A stretch of 64,000 bases of DNA from an uncultured Candidatus Melainabacteria bacterium (GCA_934754655.1 CAKVIC010000008.1:28057-92056), one strand, 5' to 3'; shown: positions 43,110 to 52,648, numbered from the stretch's first letter. The notes: generated from the letters alone by a model not told the origin. Numbers and translations: made by a program.

Positions 43110-44300
43110 TCATAGTTGAACATTTTCTTTTTGAAGAAAATATTGAATTTCTGAAATTTTTAAAGAAATTATTTTTAATAATTTATTATATTCTTCCTCT
43201 AACCTTTGTTTATCTTTAAATCTTGTATGAATGAATAAAATCGTAGCTACTGAATCTAGAATTAAGTTTTTAAGAAAAACAAGTTCCTGATAAATTACAG
43301 GATCAACGAATTCTTTGTTTTCACATAACAATATAAATAAATCTCCAATCCACCATTGAGTTTCTTCAACATTATTTGATTTTAAGCCTTTTTGAGAATT
43401 TTTTAAATATTTATAGATTTTCTCATAAATAGACAACAGTTTTTTCTTTTTTTGTGGCAAAAATTCTTTAAAATAAGCCATAGTTTGTTCATAGCCACTT
43501 TCTATAAGTTGTCGCCGAGCATCTTTGTTTAAATTGAAATCAGCAAAAAACACATTACCTGTTTCTATTTTTAAAATATCAAATTTGTCATTTTGGCCAT
43601 AGATTTCTGAAATAAAATTTGTAGCTACTTCAGTAAAACAACTGTATACAGTATTTAAAAAAGATATTATTGACTTAGAATTTGTTTCGCCTGCACTGCC
43701 CTCTAATCTAAATTCTAATATTCGACTATCCATATAACTTAGGTTTTCTGATAATTTCCACATAGGCGAGCCCTTTTGTAAATCGCCATCAGCTAAAGAA
43801 TTTTCACCGAGTTTATAAGGCGCCATGAGTCCGGGCATACTTGAAGAAATTTTAACAGCTTTTGCAATTTCAAATGTTGGAGTTTTTAATTTTGAAAATT
43901 CTTGTGGTGCAAATTTTTCTAAATTTGTAGTAATAATCACGAGGTTTTTGTCAAAATCTTTAAATGTTGCAGGTTTTTCAGATGTAGTATTTAATTTTTT
44001 AGAAATCAATTCATTTAGCCAATCTGTAAAAATTTGTCCTTTGCTTAGAGCAATGTCACGATTAAAACCTAATTGAATATCTCTAAACAAATCATAATTA
44101 ACTTTTAAAAAAATATTTTCTAATTCATAAGATTTATAACCACAAGCAACTAACATCGCAAATACTGAACCAACAGAAGAGCCACCTATCGTATCTATTT
44201 CAATTTCCAACTCTTCTAAAGCTCTTAAAGCTCCGACATAAGCCAAGCCTCTTATTGCACCACCACCAAATAAACAAGAATATTTTAACGGACTTTGCAT
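43110..44300 (-). CDS. Patatin-like phospholipase
   Basis: 396 residues from ATG 44300, preceded by AGGAAA; an in-frame GTG at 44324 is less likely. The patatin domain (about 5-200) shows the oxyanion block FGGGAIRGLAYVGAL, the nucleophile Ser in GGSSVGSVFA and the dyad Asp in LADGDL. Patatins are acyl hydrolases. The C-terminal half (about 220-396) is helical and unassigned. No signal peptide. A cytoplasmic lipid-turnover enzyme or a secreted effector are both possible. Confidence 0.88.
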   Translation of the reverse strand: MQSPLKYSCLFGGGAIRGLAYVGALRALEELEIEIDTIGGSSVGSVFAMLVACGYKSYELENIFLKVNYDLFRDIQLGFNRDIALSKGQIFTDWLNELISKKLNTTSEKPATFKDFDKNLVIITTNLEKFAPQEFSKLKTPTFEIAKAVKISSSMPGLMAPYKLGENSLADGDLQKGSPMWKLSENLSYMDSRILEFRLEGSAGETNSKSIISFLNTVYSCFTEVATNFISEIYGQNDKFDILKIETGNVFFADFNLNKDARRQLIESGYEQTMAYFKEFLPQKKKKLLSIYEKIYKYLKNSQKGLKSNNVEETQWWIGDLFILLCENKEFVDPVIYQELVFLKNLILDSVATILFIHTRFKDKQRLEEEYNKLLKIISLKISEIQYFLQKENVQL

Positions 44301-44426
44301 TTTAAATTTCCTATTAAACCCCACATTTTATTTTTAGCATAAAAATATAAAAATTAATATCAAACATGTTAATTACATTAATTTATGTTAAAATTTAGTT
44401 ACGTAGTCTAAACAGAGGGAGTAAAA

Positions 44427-44927
44427 ATGAATATTTTATTGCTTAAACAATTATCAATACTTTCACTTTTTATTGGCGCAATGGGCGGTGTTATCGCTTT
44501 AATACCATCTTTAACATTATTAATGTTTTTGTTAGCGTTTGTTTGTCCAGCCATAATTATTCTAGTATATCTTAAGCAAAATGAACTTATTGGGATTATA
44601 AATACCAAAGAAGGCTGTATTTTTGGGGCAATAATAGGTTTTGTTTCATATCTCGCGGCTTTTGTTGTTTACGCGCCTGTAAGTATTTTAATAGGTTTGC
44701 TTTCAAAATATTTATTTAATATAAATTATATTCCCGGATTTTTAAGATTAATTCCTTTTGATGTCGGTTCTATTATTGTTTTATTGATATCAGTTATTTT
44801 CATTGCAATTATGAGCGCAATGTTTAATGGTTTTAGCGGATTGGTTACAATTTATGTATATGAACTTATTTCAGGAATAAAAAAAGATACAAATGAAAAT
44901 AATAGCGTAGATTTTGAAGTTAAATAA
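44427..44927 (+). CDS. Small integral membrane protein, unknown
   Basis: 166 residues with about four hydrophobic helices (roughly 8-30, 28-48, 65-95 and 112-140). The hydrophilic tail (about 148-166) is charged. No recognised motif. GGGAG precedes the ATG. It is followed after 20 bp by mtnA. No function assigned. Confidence 0.7.
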   Translation: MNILLLKQLSILSLFIGAMGGVIALIPSLTLLMFLLAFVCPAIIILVYLKQNELIGIINTKEGCIFGAIIGFVSYLAAFVVYAPVSILIGLLSKYLFNINYIPGFLRLIPFDVGSIIVLLISVIFIAIMSAMFNGFSGLVTIYVYELISGIKKDTNENNSVDFEVK

Positions 44928-44947
44928 AAAATATGGAGATTTTATAA

Positions 44948-46003
44948 ATGCAATTTGAATCAAAAATAAAAACAATAGAGTGGGTAGATAATTATTCAAA
45001 AATGGTTGACCAAACAGTTATTCCTTATGAATATAAATTTGTAAACATAACAACTGGGCAAGGAATGTTTGACGCAATTCGCAATATGATTGTACGAGGA
45101 GCTCCGGCAATTGGTATTGCTGGCGCACACGGAGTTTTATTATATGCTCAAGAAGGTGAAAAACTTTACACCGAAAGAAATGATTTTGTAAATTGGTTAC
45201 TAAAAAAAACTGAATATATAAAATCTTCTCGCCCAACAGCAGTTAATCTTATGTGGGCATGCGAAAAACAAATTGAAATTATTAAAAATTCTAAAGGAAA
45301 TATTCAAGAAATTATTAATGAATTAAAAGAAAATGCGATTAAACTTGAAAATGAAGATATTGAAATAAATAAAAAAATAGGCGATTTTGGAGCAACTGTT
45401 GTTCCTAAAAGTGCAACAATTTTGACTCATTGTAATGCGGGAGCTCTTGCTACTGTTGGATATGGTACAGCTTTAGGAGTTGTGCGTTCAGCGTACGCAA
45501 ATGATAATACTATTCAAGTTTTTGCTGATGAGACAAGACCTCGCCAACAAGGTGCAAGAATTACGACTTTTGAACTTGCGATGGATGGTATACCGGTAAC
45601 ACTTATTACAGATGGTATGTGCTCATATTTTATGAAAAAGGGTATGATTGATATGGTAGTCGTTGGTGCTGATAGAATTGCCGCAAATGGTGATACTGCA
45701 AACAAAATCGGTACTTACACTGTTGCAATTGCTGCCAAATACCACAACATCCCATTTTATATAGCAGCACCTCTTTCTACAATTGATACTTCAATCGCAA
45801 ACGGTTCAGAAATTCCGATAGAAGAACGTTCTGCAGAAGAAGTTACAATGATAAACGGCAAAAGAATTTGCGCAGAGGGTATAAATGTTATAAATCCGGC
45901 ATTTGACGTAACTCCACATGAACTTATTGCAGGAATTATAACCGAAAAAGGTATTTTAAGACCTGATTATAACAAATCTATAGCAGAAGCATTTAAGATT
46001 TAA
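44948..46003 (+). CDS. mtnA: Methylthioribose-1-phosphate isomerase
   Basis: Isomerises 5-methylthioribose 1-phosphate to methylthioribulose 1-phosphate in methionine salvage. 351 residues. Signature blocks are IRNMIVRGAPAIGIAGAHG, SRPTAVNLMWAC, THCNAGALATVGYGTALG, ADETRPRQQGARITTFEL and VVGADRIAANGDTANKIGTY with the catalytic Asp. GGAG lies before the ATG. The other salvage genes (mtnB-D) are not in the window, so the role may be partial (for example toward the DHAP shunt). Confidence 0.95.
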   Translation: MQFESKIKTIEWVDNYSKMVDQTVIPYEYKFVNITTGQGMFDAIRNMIVRGAPAIGIAGAHGVLLYAQEGEKLYTERNDFVNWLLKKTEYIKSSRPTAVNLMWACEKQIEIIKNSKGNIQEIINELKENAIKLENEDIEINKKIGDFGATVVPKSATILTHCNAGALATVGYGTALGVVRSAYANDNTIQVFADETRPRQQGARITTFELAMDGIPVTLITDGMCSYFMKKGMIDMVVVGADRIAANGDTANKIGTYTVAIAAKYHNIPFYIAAPLSTIDTSIANGSEIPIEERSAEEVTMINGKRICAEGINVINPAFDVTPHELIAGIITEKGILRPDYNKSIAEAFKI

Positions 46004-46706
46004 AAACTTTTTTCACGTAGTAGTTTGAATCATTTTTAAGCTCTTGTTTTAAAGCTTTAAAAACATCCGTTTCAAGATTAATAACTATTTGTGCAATTTT
46101 TTCGCGTATTGTATATTCTGATTCTTTACTAGCGCGCTCTAAAATGTTTAGTAAATCATTTTGAGATAGATTTTTATAAAACAATTTTAAAGCTTCTAAA
46201 CACCAATAAAGTTTAAACAGTTGTTTATTTATGGTATATTTTTTGTCTTTATAAATAAATTTATCTAATTCCAAAAAACTTTCATTTATAAAATTCAAAA
46301 TTTTATTAGAATAAATTTGCATGAAGTATTGATTTTCAGATAAAACAGACACACTATCAATAACTAACCTACAAATATTTGCATTAATGTCAATTGTAGC
46401 ATTTGCAAAAATTTCTGCGGATTTTGCATTTAAAAAGAATTCTTGAAATCCAATATTGACGAATTCACTAATTTTCAACGCAACAGCTTCACGAATTTTA
46501 CCATCGCAACCAGTAAGGTTATTTATCAAGATTTCAGCTTGTTCGAAATTTTGTAAAGTTTCAATTTTTAGCGCTGCAATTTGTTTTTGCGGAATATTTC
46601 CATTTTTAAGCATTTCAAAAAGCTCTTCTTGTGAAAAAATTTTTTCAGACATATTACAAGCTTGTTCAAAATTAACTTCTAAATTATTATAAAAATCTGT
46701 ATTCAA
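45993..46706 (-). CDS. HEAT-like helical protein, unknown
   Basis: 237 residues, soluble, made of repeated helical pairs (for example QIAALKIETLQNFEQAEIL and REAVALKISEFV) that resemble HEAT repeats. The reading frame begins at a TTG (46706) with AGGA about 12 nt upstream; an internal ATG at residue 18 is the alternative. The 3' ends of this gene and mtnA overlap by 11 bp. Function unknown. Confidence 0.6.
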   Translation of the reverse strand: MNTDFYNNLEVNFEQACNMSEKIFSQEELFEMLKNGNIPQKQIAALKIETLQNFEQAEILINNLTGCDGKIREAVALKISEFVNIGFQEFFLNAKSAEIFANATIDINANICRLVIDSVSVLSENQYFMQIYSNKILNFINESFLELDKFIYKDKKYTINKQLFKLYWCLEALKLFYKNLSQNDLLNILERASKESEYTIREKIAQIVINLETDVFKALKQELKNDSNYYVKKVFKS

Positions 46707-46864
46707 ATCGAGAATTATCCTATACTATAAAGGTATATTAGCATAAGGAATATTGCATTTCCACAAAAAAATAGTTTTAATAAAGTAAACAATATAAATT
46801 TGTAAAAAATATTTTATATCCTCAATATTTCATAATTGTTGTATAATACATTTAGGAGAAAATT

Positions 46865-47032
46865 ATGGAAAATATTATAAACTTTATTCAAAATATTTTA
46901 TTTGTAAAAACATCTCAACAGAAGATTGGACTTTCTCAATTTAAAGAAACTTCTGCAACTCTTCCTAAAAAAGAAGTTTCAATAAAAAATAAAGATATAA
47001 AACTCTCTGATTTAATGCGCAGAGTTAGTTAA
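46865..47032 (+). CDS. Small protein of 55 residues, unknown
   Basis: The frame starts MENIINFIQNILFVKTSQQK and is polar and Lys-rich afterwards. AGGAGA lies 6 nt before the ATG, and a TATAAT lies at 46842-46847. No domain recognised. Its distance from the neighbours (158 bp and 69 bp) suggests its own transcription unit. The N-terminal 15 residues are hydrophobic and amphipathic. Confidence 0.6.
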   Translation: MENIINFIQNILFVKTSQQKIGLSQFKETSATLPKKEVSIKNKDIKLSDLMRRVS

Positions 47033-47070
47033 TTTAATATTTTTCAAGTTTAAAAAAGTGTTTCTTTTTG

Positions 47071-47079
47071 TGCTATAAT
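47071..47079 (+). promoter_or_regulatory. Extended -10 promoter of the YhaM-like gene
   Basis: TGCTATAAT (47071-47079) is an extended -10 element about 23 bp before the ATG; no good -35 is visible. AAGGAG follows in the leader. Confidence 0.5.
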
Positions 47080-47101
47080 TTCTCTATTAAGGAGAAATAA
47101 G

Positions 47102-47929
47102 ATGTTCAGCACAGAAAATATTTATGAAGTCGTTACCTTTGCAATTGGTGATACAAAATCCGGCACAAAAATGGGAAAATTACAGTTAAAAGATACCCAA
47201 ACCGGTGAATTTTTGAATTGTATTTTGTGGGAAGAAGCTTTAAATAGAATAGATTCAAAATTATTTAGATGTGGTAATCATTTAAGAATAGTTTCCGGAT
47301 CTTTTAATGAAAAATTTAACAATTGCCTTGTAAACTCTTTAGAATTAATCAAAGAAGCAAAAACAGGTTTAAATAATGATGAACAAATAGAAACTTATAA
47401 TAAACTATTAACTTACATAAACAAAATTAAAAAAGAAGATTTAAGAAATTTTGTTAACAAAATTTATGATGATAATAAAGCAAAAATTTTAATATCTCCT
47501 GCCGCAAAAATGATGCATCACAATTATATAGGCGGTTTGATGATTCATACATTAGAATGTCTTGAGCTTGCAGATGCAAATATGGCTGTATTTTTTCAAA
47601 AAGTTAATGCTGATAATGTCTATGCTGCAACTCTTTTACATGATATTGGCAAAATTTTTGAATATACGATTGATACAGAATCAGGCTTAATTGATTATGA
47701 TGAAAACTTTCGTAAAGAGTGGATTTCACATTCTCAATACGGATATTCAATTTGCATGCTAGCAGGATTTAAAACTGTTGCAAAAATGATTGCAGCGCAC
47801 CATGCCAGAACTGAATGGGGTGCGATTGTAGATTTGAACGAAAAAGATATTGATTCAATTTATTATTTAATTCATCATCTTGATGATTTGTCTGCAAAAT
47901 TTGGAAAAATCAATGTAGCAATGCTTTAA
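47102..47929 (+). CDS. YhaM-like 3'-5' exoribonuclease (OB + HD domains)
   Basis: 275 residues. N-terminal OB-type region (about 1-90, MGKLQLKDTQTGEFLNCILWEE) followed by an HD phosphohydrolase domain (about 110-275). The metal ligands are in GGLMIHTLE, LLHDIGKIFEY and AAHHARTEWG. YhaM/Cbf1 relatives degrade RNA and single-stranded DNA 3' to 5'. AAGGAG precedes the ATG. It is followed after 13 bp by folC, so possibly one operon through nadA-mnmA. Confidence 0.87.
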   Translation: MFSTENIYEVVTFAIGDTKSGTKMGKLQLKDTQTGEFLNCILWEEALNRIDSKLFRCGNHLRIVSGSFNEKFNNCLVNSLELIKEAKTGLNNDEQIETYNKLLTYINKIKKEDLRNFVNKIYDDNKAKILISPAAKMMHHNYIGGLMIHTLECLELADANMAVFFQKVNADNVYAATLLHDIGKIFEYTIDTESGLIDYDENFRKEWISHSQYGYSICMLAGFKTVAKMIAAHHARTEWGAIVDLNEKDIDSIYYLIHHLDDLSAKFGKINVAML

Positions 47930-47942
47930 TATAAAAGGTTTG

Positions 47943-49127
47943 GTGATTTTTTTGAAATATGAATCAGTTTTAAAAGAATTAACTTCTCGCGGAATGTTTT
48001 ATGTTGATTTAGGCTTAGAGCGAATTTCAAAAATCTTAAATTTTTTAAATAATCCGCAAGAAAGTTTAAAATGCATACATATTGCTGGAACAAATGGCAA
48101 AGGTTCAGTTTGCACAATATTATCTTCAATTTTATCTCAAGCTGGATATAAAGTTGGGCTTTATACTAGCCCACATATTTTTGAATATACAGAAAGAATT
48201 AAAATTAGGAATCAAGATATTAGCAAAGATGATTTTTGCAAGTATTTTCAAAAAGTTAAATCTGCTCTTGAAATAACAAAAATTCATTTAACAGAATTTG
48301 AAATTCTTACAGTGATGATGTTTTTGTATTTTAAAGATAATAATGTTGATATTGTTATCTTAGAAACCGGCATGGGGGGACGGCTCGACGCAACAAATGT
48401 AATAAAGAAAAATCTTTGCGCAATTATTACCCATATTGATTTAGACCATACCGATAGATTAGGTGCAACAAAAGATGAAATTGCTTTTGAAAAAGCCGGT
48501 ATTATAAAAAAAGATTACCCAACAATTACGAGCATGGGATATGAAGCAATTCGAGATAAAGCTGATGAATTAAATTCTTTACTGATTTTTACTTCGCCAA
48601 ATGTTCCAGAAGAATTCGTAAATGCGCTTTCTATCAAAGGTTTGCACCAAGTCGAAAATTTAGCATTAGCGCTAACCGCGATAAATCTTTTGTTTAAAAA
48701 TATTGATGAAAAAACTATTTTAGAAGGATTAAAAAATGTTAGAAATCCATTTAGATTTCAATATTTTTCAGAAAAAAATTTGATAATTGATGTTGCACAC
48801 AATCCAAACGGTATTAATGCATTGAAAGAAAATTTAGATTATTATTTCCCAAATGATAAGCGCCGTTTTGTATTTGGATGCTTAAATACTAAAGATTATA
48901 AAAAAATGATGCAGATATTATTTAGAGATAATGATGAAATTTATTTTAAAGAATTCAATTATCCAAAAGCATGCACTTATAAAGAATTAAATAAAAATTG
49001 TGCATATAAAGCCAATAAATTTGAAGATTTTGCAGTTTTAAAACCTGATAAACTCAATATAATTTGTGGTTCATTTTATATGCTAAAAGAGCTGTTACCT
49101 GAAAATTTTTACAATATGCATGTTTAA
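47943..49127 (+). CDS. folC: Dihydrofolate/folylpolyglutamate synthase
   Basis: Adds glutamate to dihydropteroate and folates. The P-loop is HIAGTNGKGSVCTILSSIL, followed by VGLYTSPHIFEYTERI and ETGMGGRLDATNVI; HIDLDHTDRLG and the FRFQYFSEKNLIIDVAHNPNG block mark the two domains. 394 residues from GTG 47943. Start is uncertain: AAAAGG lies 4 nt upstream of it, while a TTG at 47952 has GGTGAT 4 nt upstream and would give MKYESVLKEL. Confidence 0.94.
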   Translation: MIFLKYESVLKELTSRGMFYVDLGLERISKILNFLNNPQESLKCIHIAGTNGKGSVCTILSSILSQAGYKVGLYTSPHIFEYTERIKIRNQDISKDDFCKYFQKVKSALEITKIHLTEFEILTVMMFLYFKDNNVDIVILETGMGGRLDATNVIKKNLCAIITHIDLDHTDRLGATKDEIAFEKAGIIKKDYPTITSMGYEAIRDKADELNSLLIFTSPNVPEEFVNALSIKGLHQVENLALALTAINLLFKNIDEKTILEGLKNVRNPFRFQYFSEKNLIIDVAHNPNGINALKENLDYYFPNDKRRFVFGCLNTKDYKKMMQILFRDNDEIYFKEFNYPKACTYKELNKNCAYKANKFEDFAVLKPDKLNIICGSFYMLKELLPENFYNMHV

Positions 49128-49162
49128 ACTTTTGTGATAATATAAGCACTGGAACTAAGATT

Positions 49163-50071
49163 ATGAATTATATAGACGAAATAAAAAAATTAAAAAAAGA
49201 AAAAAATGCAATAATTTTAACACATTGTTATCAGCCTGTAGAAATAGATGAGGTTTCAGATTTTGTTGGGGATTCATACTATTTAAGCAAAAAAGCAAAA
49301 GAAACGAATGCTGATATTATTGTATTTGCAGGCGTTCATTTTATGGCTCAGTCTGCAAAATTACTTAATCCTGAAAAAAAAGTTTTACTGCCAAATCTCA
49401 ATTCCGGCTGTTTTATGGCTGATATGATTAATGTTGAACAATTAAGAGAATTTAGAGCAAAATATCCTAATATTCCAGCGGTTTGTTATATTAATTCGAC
49501 AGCTGAAATTAAAGCAGAATGTGATATTTGCTGTACAAGTTCAAATGCGGTTAAGGTTGTAAAAAGTTTGAATGCAAAAGAAGTTTTATTTTTGCCTGAT
49601 ACATATTTAGGAAAATGGGTAGAAAAAAAACTTGGGAACGTTAAAGTTATAACATATAATGGATTTTGTCCAACTCATTTACGTATAAGACCTGAAGATG
49701 TTGAAAATGCACGAAAAAATTATCCTGAAGCAAAGATTTTGGCTCATCCGGAATGCCATACTTCTGTATCAGAAATTTCTGATTATGTTGGCTCAACTAA
49801 AGAAATAATGGATTATGTAAAAAATTCATCTGAAACAAAATTTGTAATTGCGACAGAAAAAGGTGTTTTAGATAGATTAAAACGTGATTATCCTCAAAAA
49901 GAATTTTATTTGATACGCGAGGATATTATTTGTAAAAATATGAAATGGAATTCTATAGAAGATATATATTTTGCATTGCGTGATGAACAACACGAAATCA
50001 CGGTAAACCCAGATGTAGAGAGAAAAGCTTACGAATGTATTGATAAAATGTTAATAGGGGCGAGCGCATAA
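49163..50071 (+). CDS. nadA: Quinolinate synthase A
   Basis: Condenses iminoaspartate and DHAP to quinolinate with a [4Fe-4S] cluster, for NAD synthesis. 302 residues. Cluster Cys are expected in NLNSGCFMAD, FCPTH and HPECHTSV-type blocks; all are present. AILTHCYQPVEI-like start and YINSTAEIKAECDICCTSSNA are characteristic. The ATG is 3 nt after a weak GGAACTAAG. mnmA follows after 2 bp. nadB and nadC are not nearby. Confidence 0.95.
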   Translation: MNYIDEIKKLKKEKNAIILTHCYQPVEIDEVSDFVGDSYYLSKKAKETNADIIVFAGVHFMAQSAKLLNPEKKVLLPNLNSGCFMADMINVEQLREFRAKYPNIPAVCYINSTAEIKAECDICCTSSNAVKVVKSLNAKEVLFLPDTYLGKWVEKKLGNVKVITYNGFCPTHLRIRPEDVENARKNYPEAKILAHPECHTSVSEISDYVGSTKEIMDYVKNSSETKFVIATEKGVLDRLKRDYPQKEFYLIREDIICKNMKWNSIEDIYFALRDEQHEITVNPDVERKAYECIDKMLIGASA

Positions 50072-50073
50072 AT

Positions 50074-51150
50074 ATGAATATACTTGTTGGAATGTCAGGT
50101 GGAGTTGATTCTTCAACCACCGCGCTTTTGTTAAAAGAAGCTGGGCATAATGTTATTGGCGCAACTATGGCAATTTGGGGCGACAAAGGCGTTATGAAAA
50201 AAATGAAAACTTCCAGTCACGGTGCGTGCTTAGGACCTGATGAAAAAGAAGATATTGAAACCGCACGTAGAGTTTGCAAAGAAATTGGTATTGATTTTTA
50301 TGTTTTTGATTGCGCAAGCCAATATGATGAAATTGTTTTGAAAAATTTTAAAAAAGAATATTTAGCAGGAAGAACCCCAAATCCTTGTGTTTGGTGTAAT
50401 TCTTTAATAAAATTTGATATTTTACCTTCTCTTGCTAAAATGAACGGAATAAATTTCGATAAATTTGCGACAGGGCATTATGCTCGTATAAAAAAAGGTG
50501 ACAATGGCAGATATCAACTTATGCGCGGCATAAGTCCAAACAAAGATCAATCGTATTTCTTGTACCGTTTAAAACAAGAGCAACTTGAAAATATTTTACT
50601 TCCTCTTGGAGATTATACAAAAGATGAAATTCGAAAATACGCTAAAATGTTTGGCTTAGAAGTAGCTAATAAACTTGATTCACAAGATTTTTATTCAGGT
50701 GATTATAACGAATTATTGGAAGTCGAGCCTAAAAAAGGCAATATTGTTGATATTAGTGGTAAAATTTTAGGCGAACATGATGGAATATGGAATTACACAA
50801 TTGGTCAGCGCAAAGGATTAGGAATTTCTTCAGCGGAACCTCTTTACGTTATTGAATTAAGACATGAAAGCAATGAAGTTGTAGTCGGATTCAAAGATAA
50901 AACTTTTAGTGATAGTTTAATTGCTTATGATATGAATTGGGTTTCAATTGATAAATTAGAAAAAGAAATTACTTGTCAAGCAAAAATACGTTCAACCCAA
51001 ACCCCAACAAACGTAACAATTTTCCCTCAAGAAAATGATGAAATATACGTAAAATTTGAGGATATGCAAAAATCGATTGCACCGGGACAATCAGTTGTGT
51101 TGTATGATGGTGACATCGTATTAGGTGGGGGGATTATAAAATCTCACTAA
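50074..51150 (+). CDS. mnmA: tRNA-specific 2-thiouridylase MnmA, unusual active site
   Basis: Thiolates C2 of wobble U34. 358 residues. The PP-loop is GMSGGVDSSTTALLL, and the first cysteine motif is NPCVWCN (Cys105, Cys108). KDQSYFLYRL and YTIGQRKGLGIS are typical. The second catalytic cysteine, expected in an SQ(D/E)ICF motif, is replaced: the sequence is SQDFYSGDY with Tyr207. A lone Cys is at HGACLGPDE. So the persulfide mechanism must differ or use another cysteine. It starts 2 bp after nadA. Confidence 0.93.
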   Translation: MNILVGMSGGVDSSTTALLLKEAGHNVIGATMAIWGDKGVMKKMKTSSHGACLGPDEKEDIETARRVCKEIGIDFYVFDCASQYDEIVLKNFKKEYLAGRTPNPCVWCNSLIKFDILPSLAKMNGINFDKFATGHYARIKKGDNGRYQLMRGISPNKDQSYFLYRLKQEQLENILLPLGDYTKDEIRKYAKMFGLEVANKLDSQDFYSGDYNELLEVEPKKGNIVDISGKILGEHDGIWNYTIGQRKGLGISSAEPLYVIELRHESNEVVVGFKDKTFSDSLIAYDMNWVSIDKLEKEITCQAKIRSTQTPTNVTIFPQENDEIYVKFEDMQKSIAPGQSVVLYDGDIVLGGGIIKSH

Positions 51151-51220
51151 AACTTAAATAGTATAAACTGATTATCTTTTATTTTATATTTATCTTATAA
51201 TAAAAATAGAGGTTATTAAA

Positions 51221-52594
51221 ATGAACAAAAGTCCGTCTTTTGCAGGTATTTTTTATCCGGAAAAAGCTGAAGAGCTTTCTAATTTGCTTAGTTCTTTTAA
51301 AATTAATTCTGATATAAAATATAAAAGTAAAGCCGTGATTTTACCACATGCCGGAATTAATTTTTCCGGATATGCAGCAATGGCAGGCATTCAGCATTTG
51401 GAATTAAGTGAAAATATTTTTATTATAGCTCCATCACACAATGAAAATTTTAATAATATAATATTTCCAAAATTTTCTTATTTTGAAACTCCACTTGGCA
51501 GTTTAGAAGTCAACAACAGATTAATAAAAGAAATTAACAAAAAGTTTCCTTCAATTATTAATAATCAGGTTTTTGAAAAAGAACATTCGATAGAAGTTAT
51601 CTTACCTTTTATTCAAAATGTTTTTTTTCCACAAGTTCAAAGTGCCGCGGATTTTGTAAAAGAATTAAAAAAAATTGGAAATAAAAAAACAAAAATAATT
51701 CCAGTGCTTGTTGGGAATTGTGATTATAGACTCATTTCAGATTTAATTTCTACATATTGGGAAAATTCTTCTTTTATAATATCTTCTGATTTGAGCCATT
51801 ATTATCCACAAAAAGAAGCTCGCCAAATAGATACATATACTGCAACGTTAATTGAAACAGGTAAATTAGAGTTTTTTCAACAAGGGCAAGCTTGCGGTTT
51901 AACAGGAATTATGGGATTAGTTGATTTTGCGAATAATAACGATTGTTCAATGATAAGAGCAATGATGTATAATTCAGGCGATATAACTAAAGATACAAGT
52001 AAAGTCGTAGGTTATGGTGCGTGGTTTTTGTATGCAGGTTCAAAAAATGAATATTTAGAAAAATTTTATTCAAAATATATTCTAACAGCAGCAAAAGCTA
52101 GTATTATTGCGACATTAAACAATGAAGAATTTGTACCAAAAGATATTCCGCCAGCTTTATCACAATATGGCGCAAGTTTTATTACATTGAAAATTAATGA
52201 AAAATTAAGAGGTTGTATAGGTTCTGTTTACCCGACAAAACCGCTAATACTTGATATTATTGATAATGCAAGAAATGCAGGGTTTTATGATAATAGATTT
52301 GCACCACTTACGAAGGAAGAACTGAATGATATAAAAATCTCTGTTTCAATTTTATCTTCTATTGAACGAATTAAATTTAAGGATGAAAAAGATTTGTTAT
52401 CTCAGATTTATCCGCATGGCATTATTATTTCGGATAAAGGTCAGCGTGCTGTATATTTGCCTATTGTATGGGAACAATTGCCTGATAAAGAGATTTTTTT
52501 GAATTCTCTTAAAGAGAAGGCTGGTTTTCCTGCAAATTATTTTTCAAGAAGTTTTGAAGCTTATAAATTTGACGCGATTTATATTGAGGAATAA
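51221..52594 (+). CDS. MEMO1-AMMECR1 fusion protein
   Basis: 457 residues. Residues about 1-265 form a MEMO-like domain (PHAGINFSGYAAMAGIQHLE, APSHNENFNN, EHSIEVILPFIQ, SSDLSHYYPQKEARQIDTY), a dioxygenase-like fold that binds metal. Residues about 285-457 form AMMECR1 (YGASFITLKINEKLRGCIGS, then HGIIISDKGQRAVYLPIVWEQL). Together with a radical SAM protein these make the AmmeMemoRadiSam group, of unknown function. The radical SAM partner is not in the window. AGAGG lies before the ATG. Confidence 0.92.
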   Translation: MNKSPSFAGIFYPEKAEELSNLLSSFKINSDIKYKSKAVILPHAGINFSGYAAMAGIQHLELSENIFIIAPSHNENFNNIIFPKFSYFETPLGSLEVNNRLIKEINKKFPSIINNQVFEKEHSIEVILPFIQNVFFPQVQSAADFVKELKKIGNKKTKIIPVLVGNCDYRLISDLISTYWENSSFIISSDLSHYYPQKEARQIDTYTATLIETGKLEFFQQGQACGLTGIMGLVDFANNNDCSMIRAMMYNSGDITKDTSKVVGYGAWFLYAGSKNEYLEKFYSKYILTAAKASIIATLNNEEFVPKDIPPALSQYGASFITLKINEKLRGCIGSVYPTKPLILDIIDNARNAGFYDNRFAPLTKEELNDIKISVSILSSIERIKFKDEKDLLSQIYPHGIIISDKGQRAVYLPIVWEQLPDKEIFLNSLKEKAGFPANYFSRSFEAYKFDAIYIEE

Positions 52595-52610
52595 TGAGAT
52601 TGAAAATATT

Positions 52611-52648
52611 TATGAGGGCGCGGCAAAAGTTTTTGCCGCGCCCTCATA
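52611..52648. repeat. Perfect 18-bp G+C-rich inverted repeat
   Basis: TATGAGGGCGCGGCAAAA (52611-52628) and its complement (52631-52648) with a 2-nt centre, 17 bp after the MEMO-AMMECR1 stop. The G+C content contrasts with its surroundings. There is no T-run after it, so it is more a palindromic element than a standard terminator, although it may still stop transcription. Confidence 0.8.
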
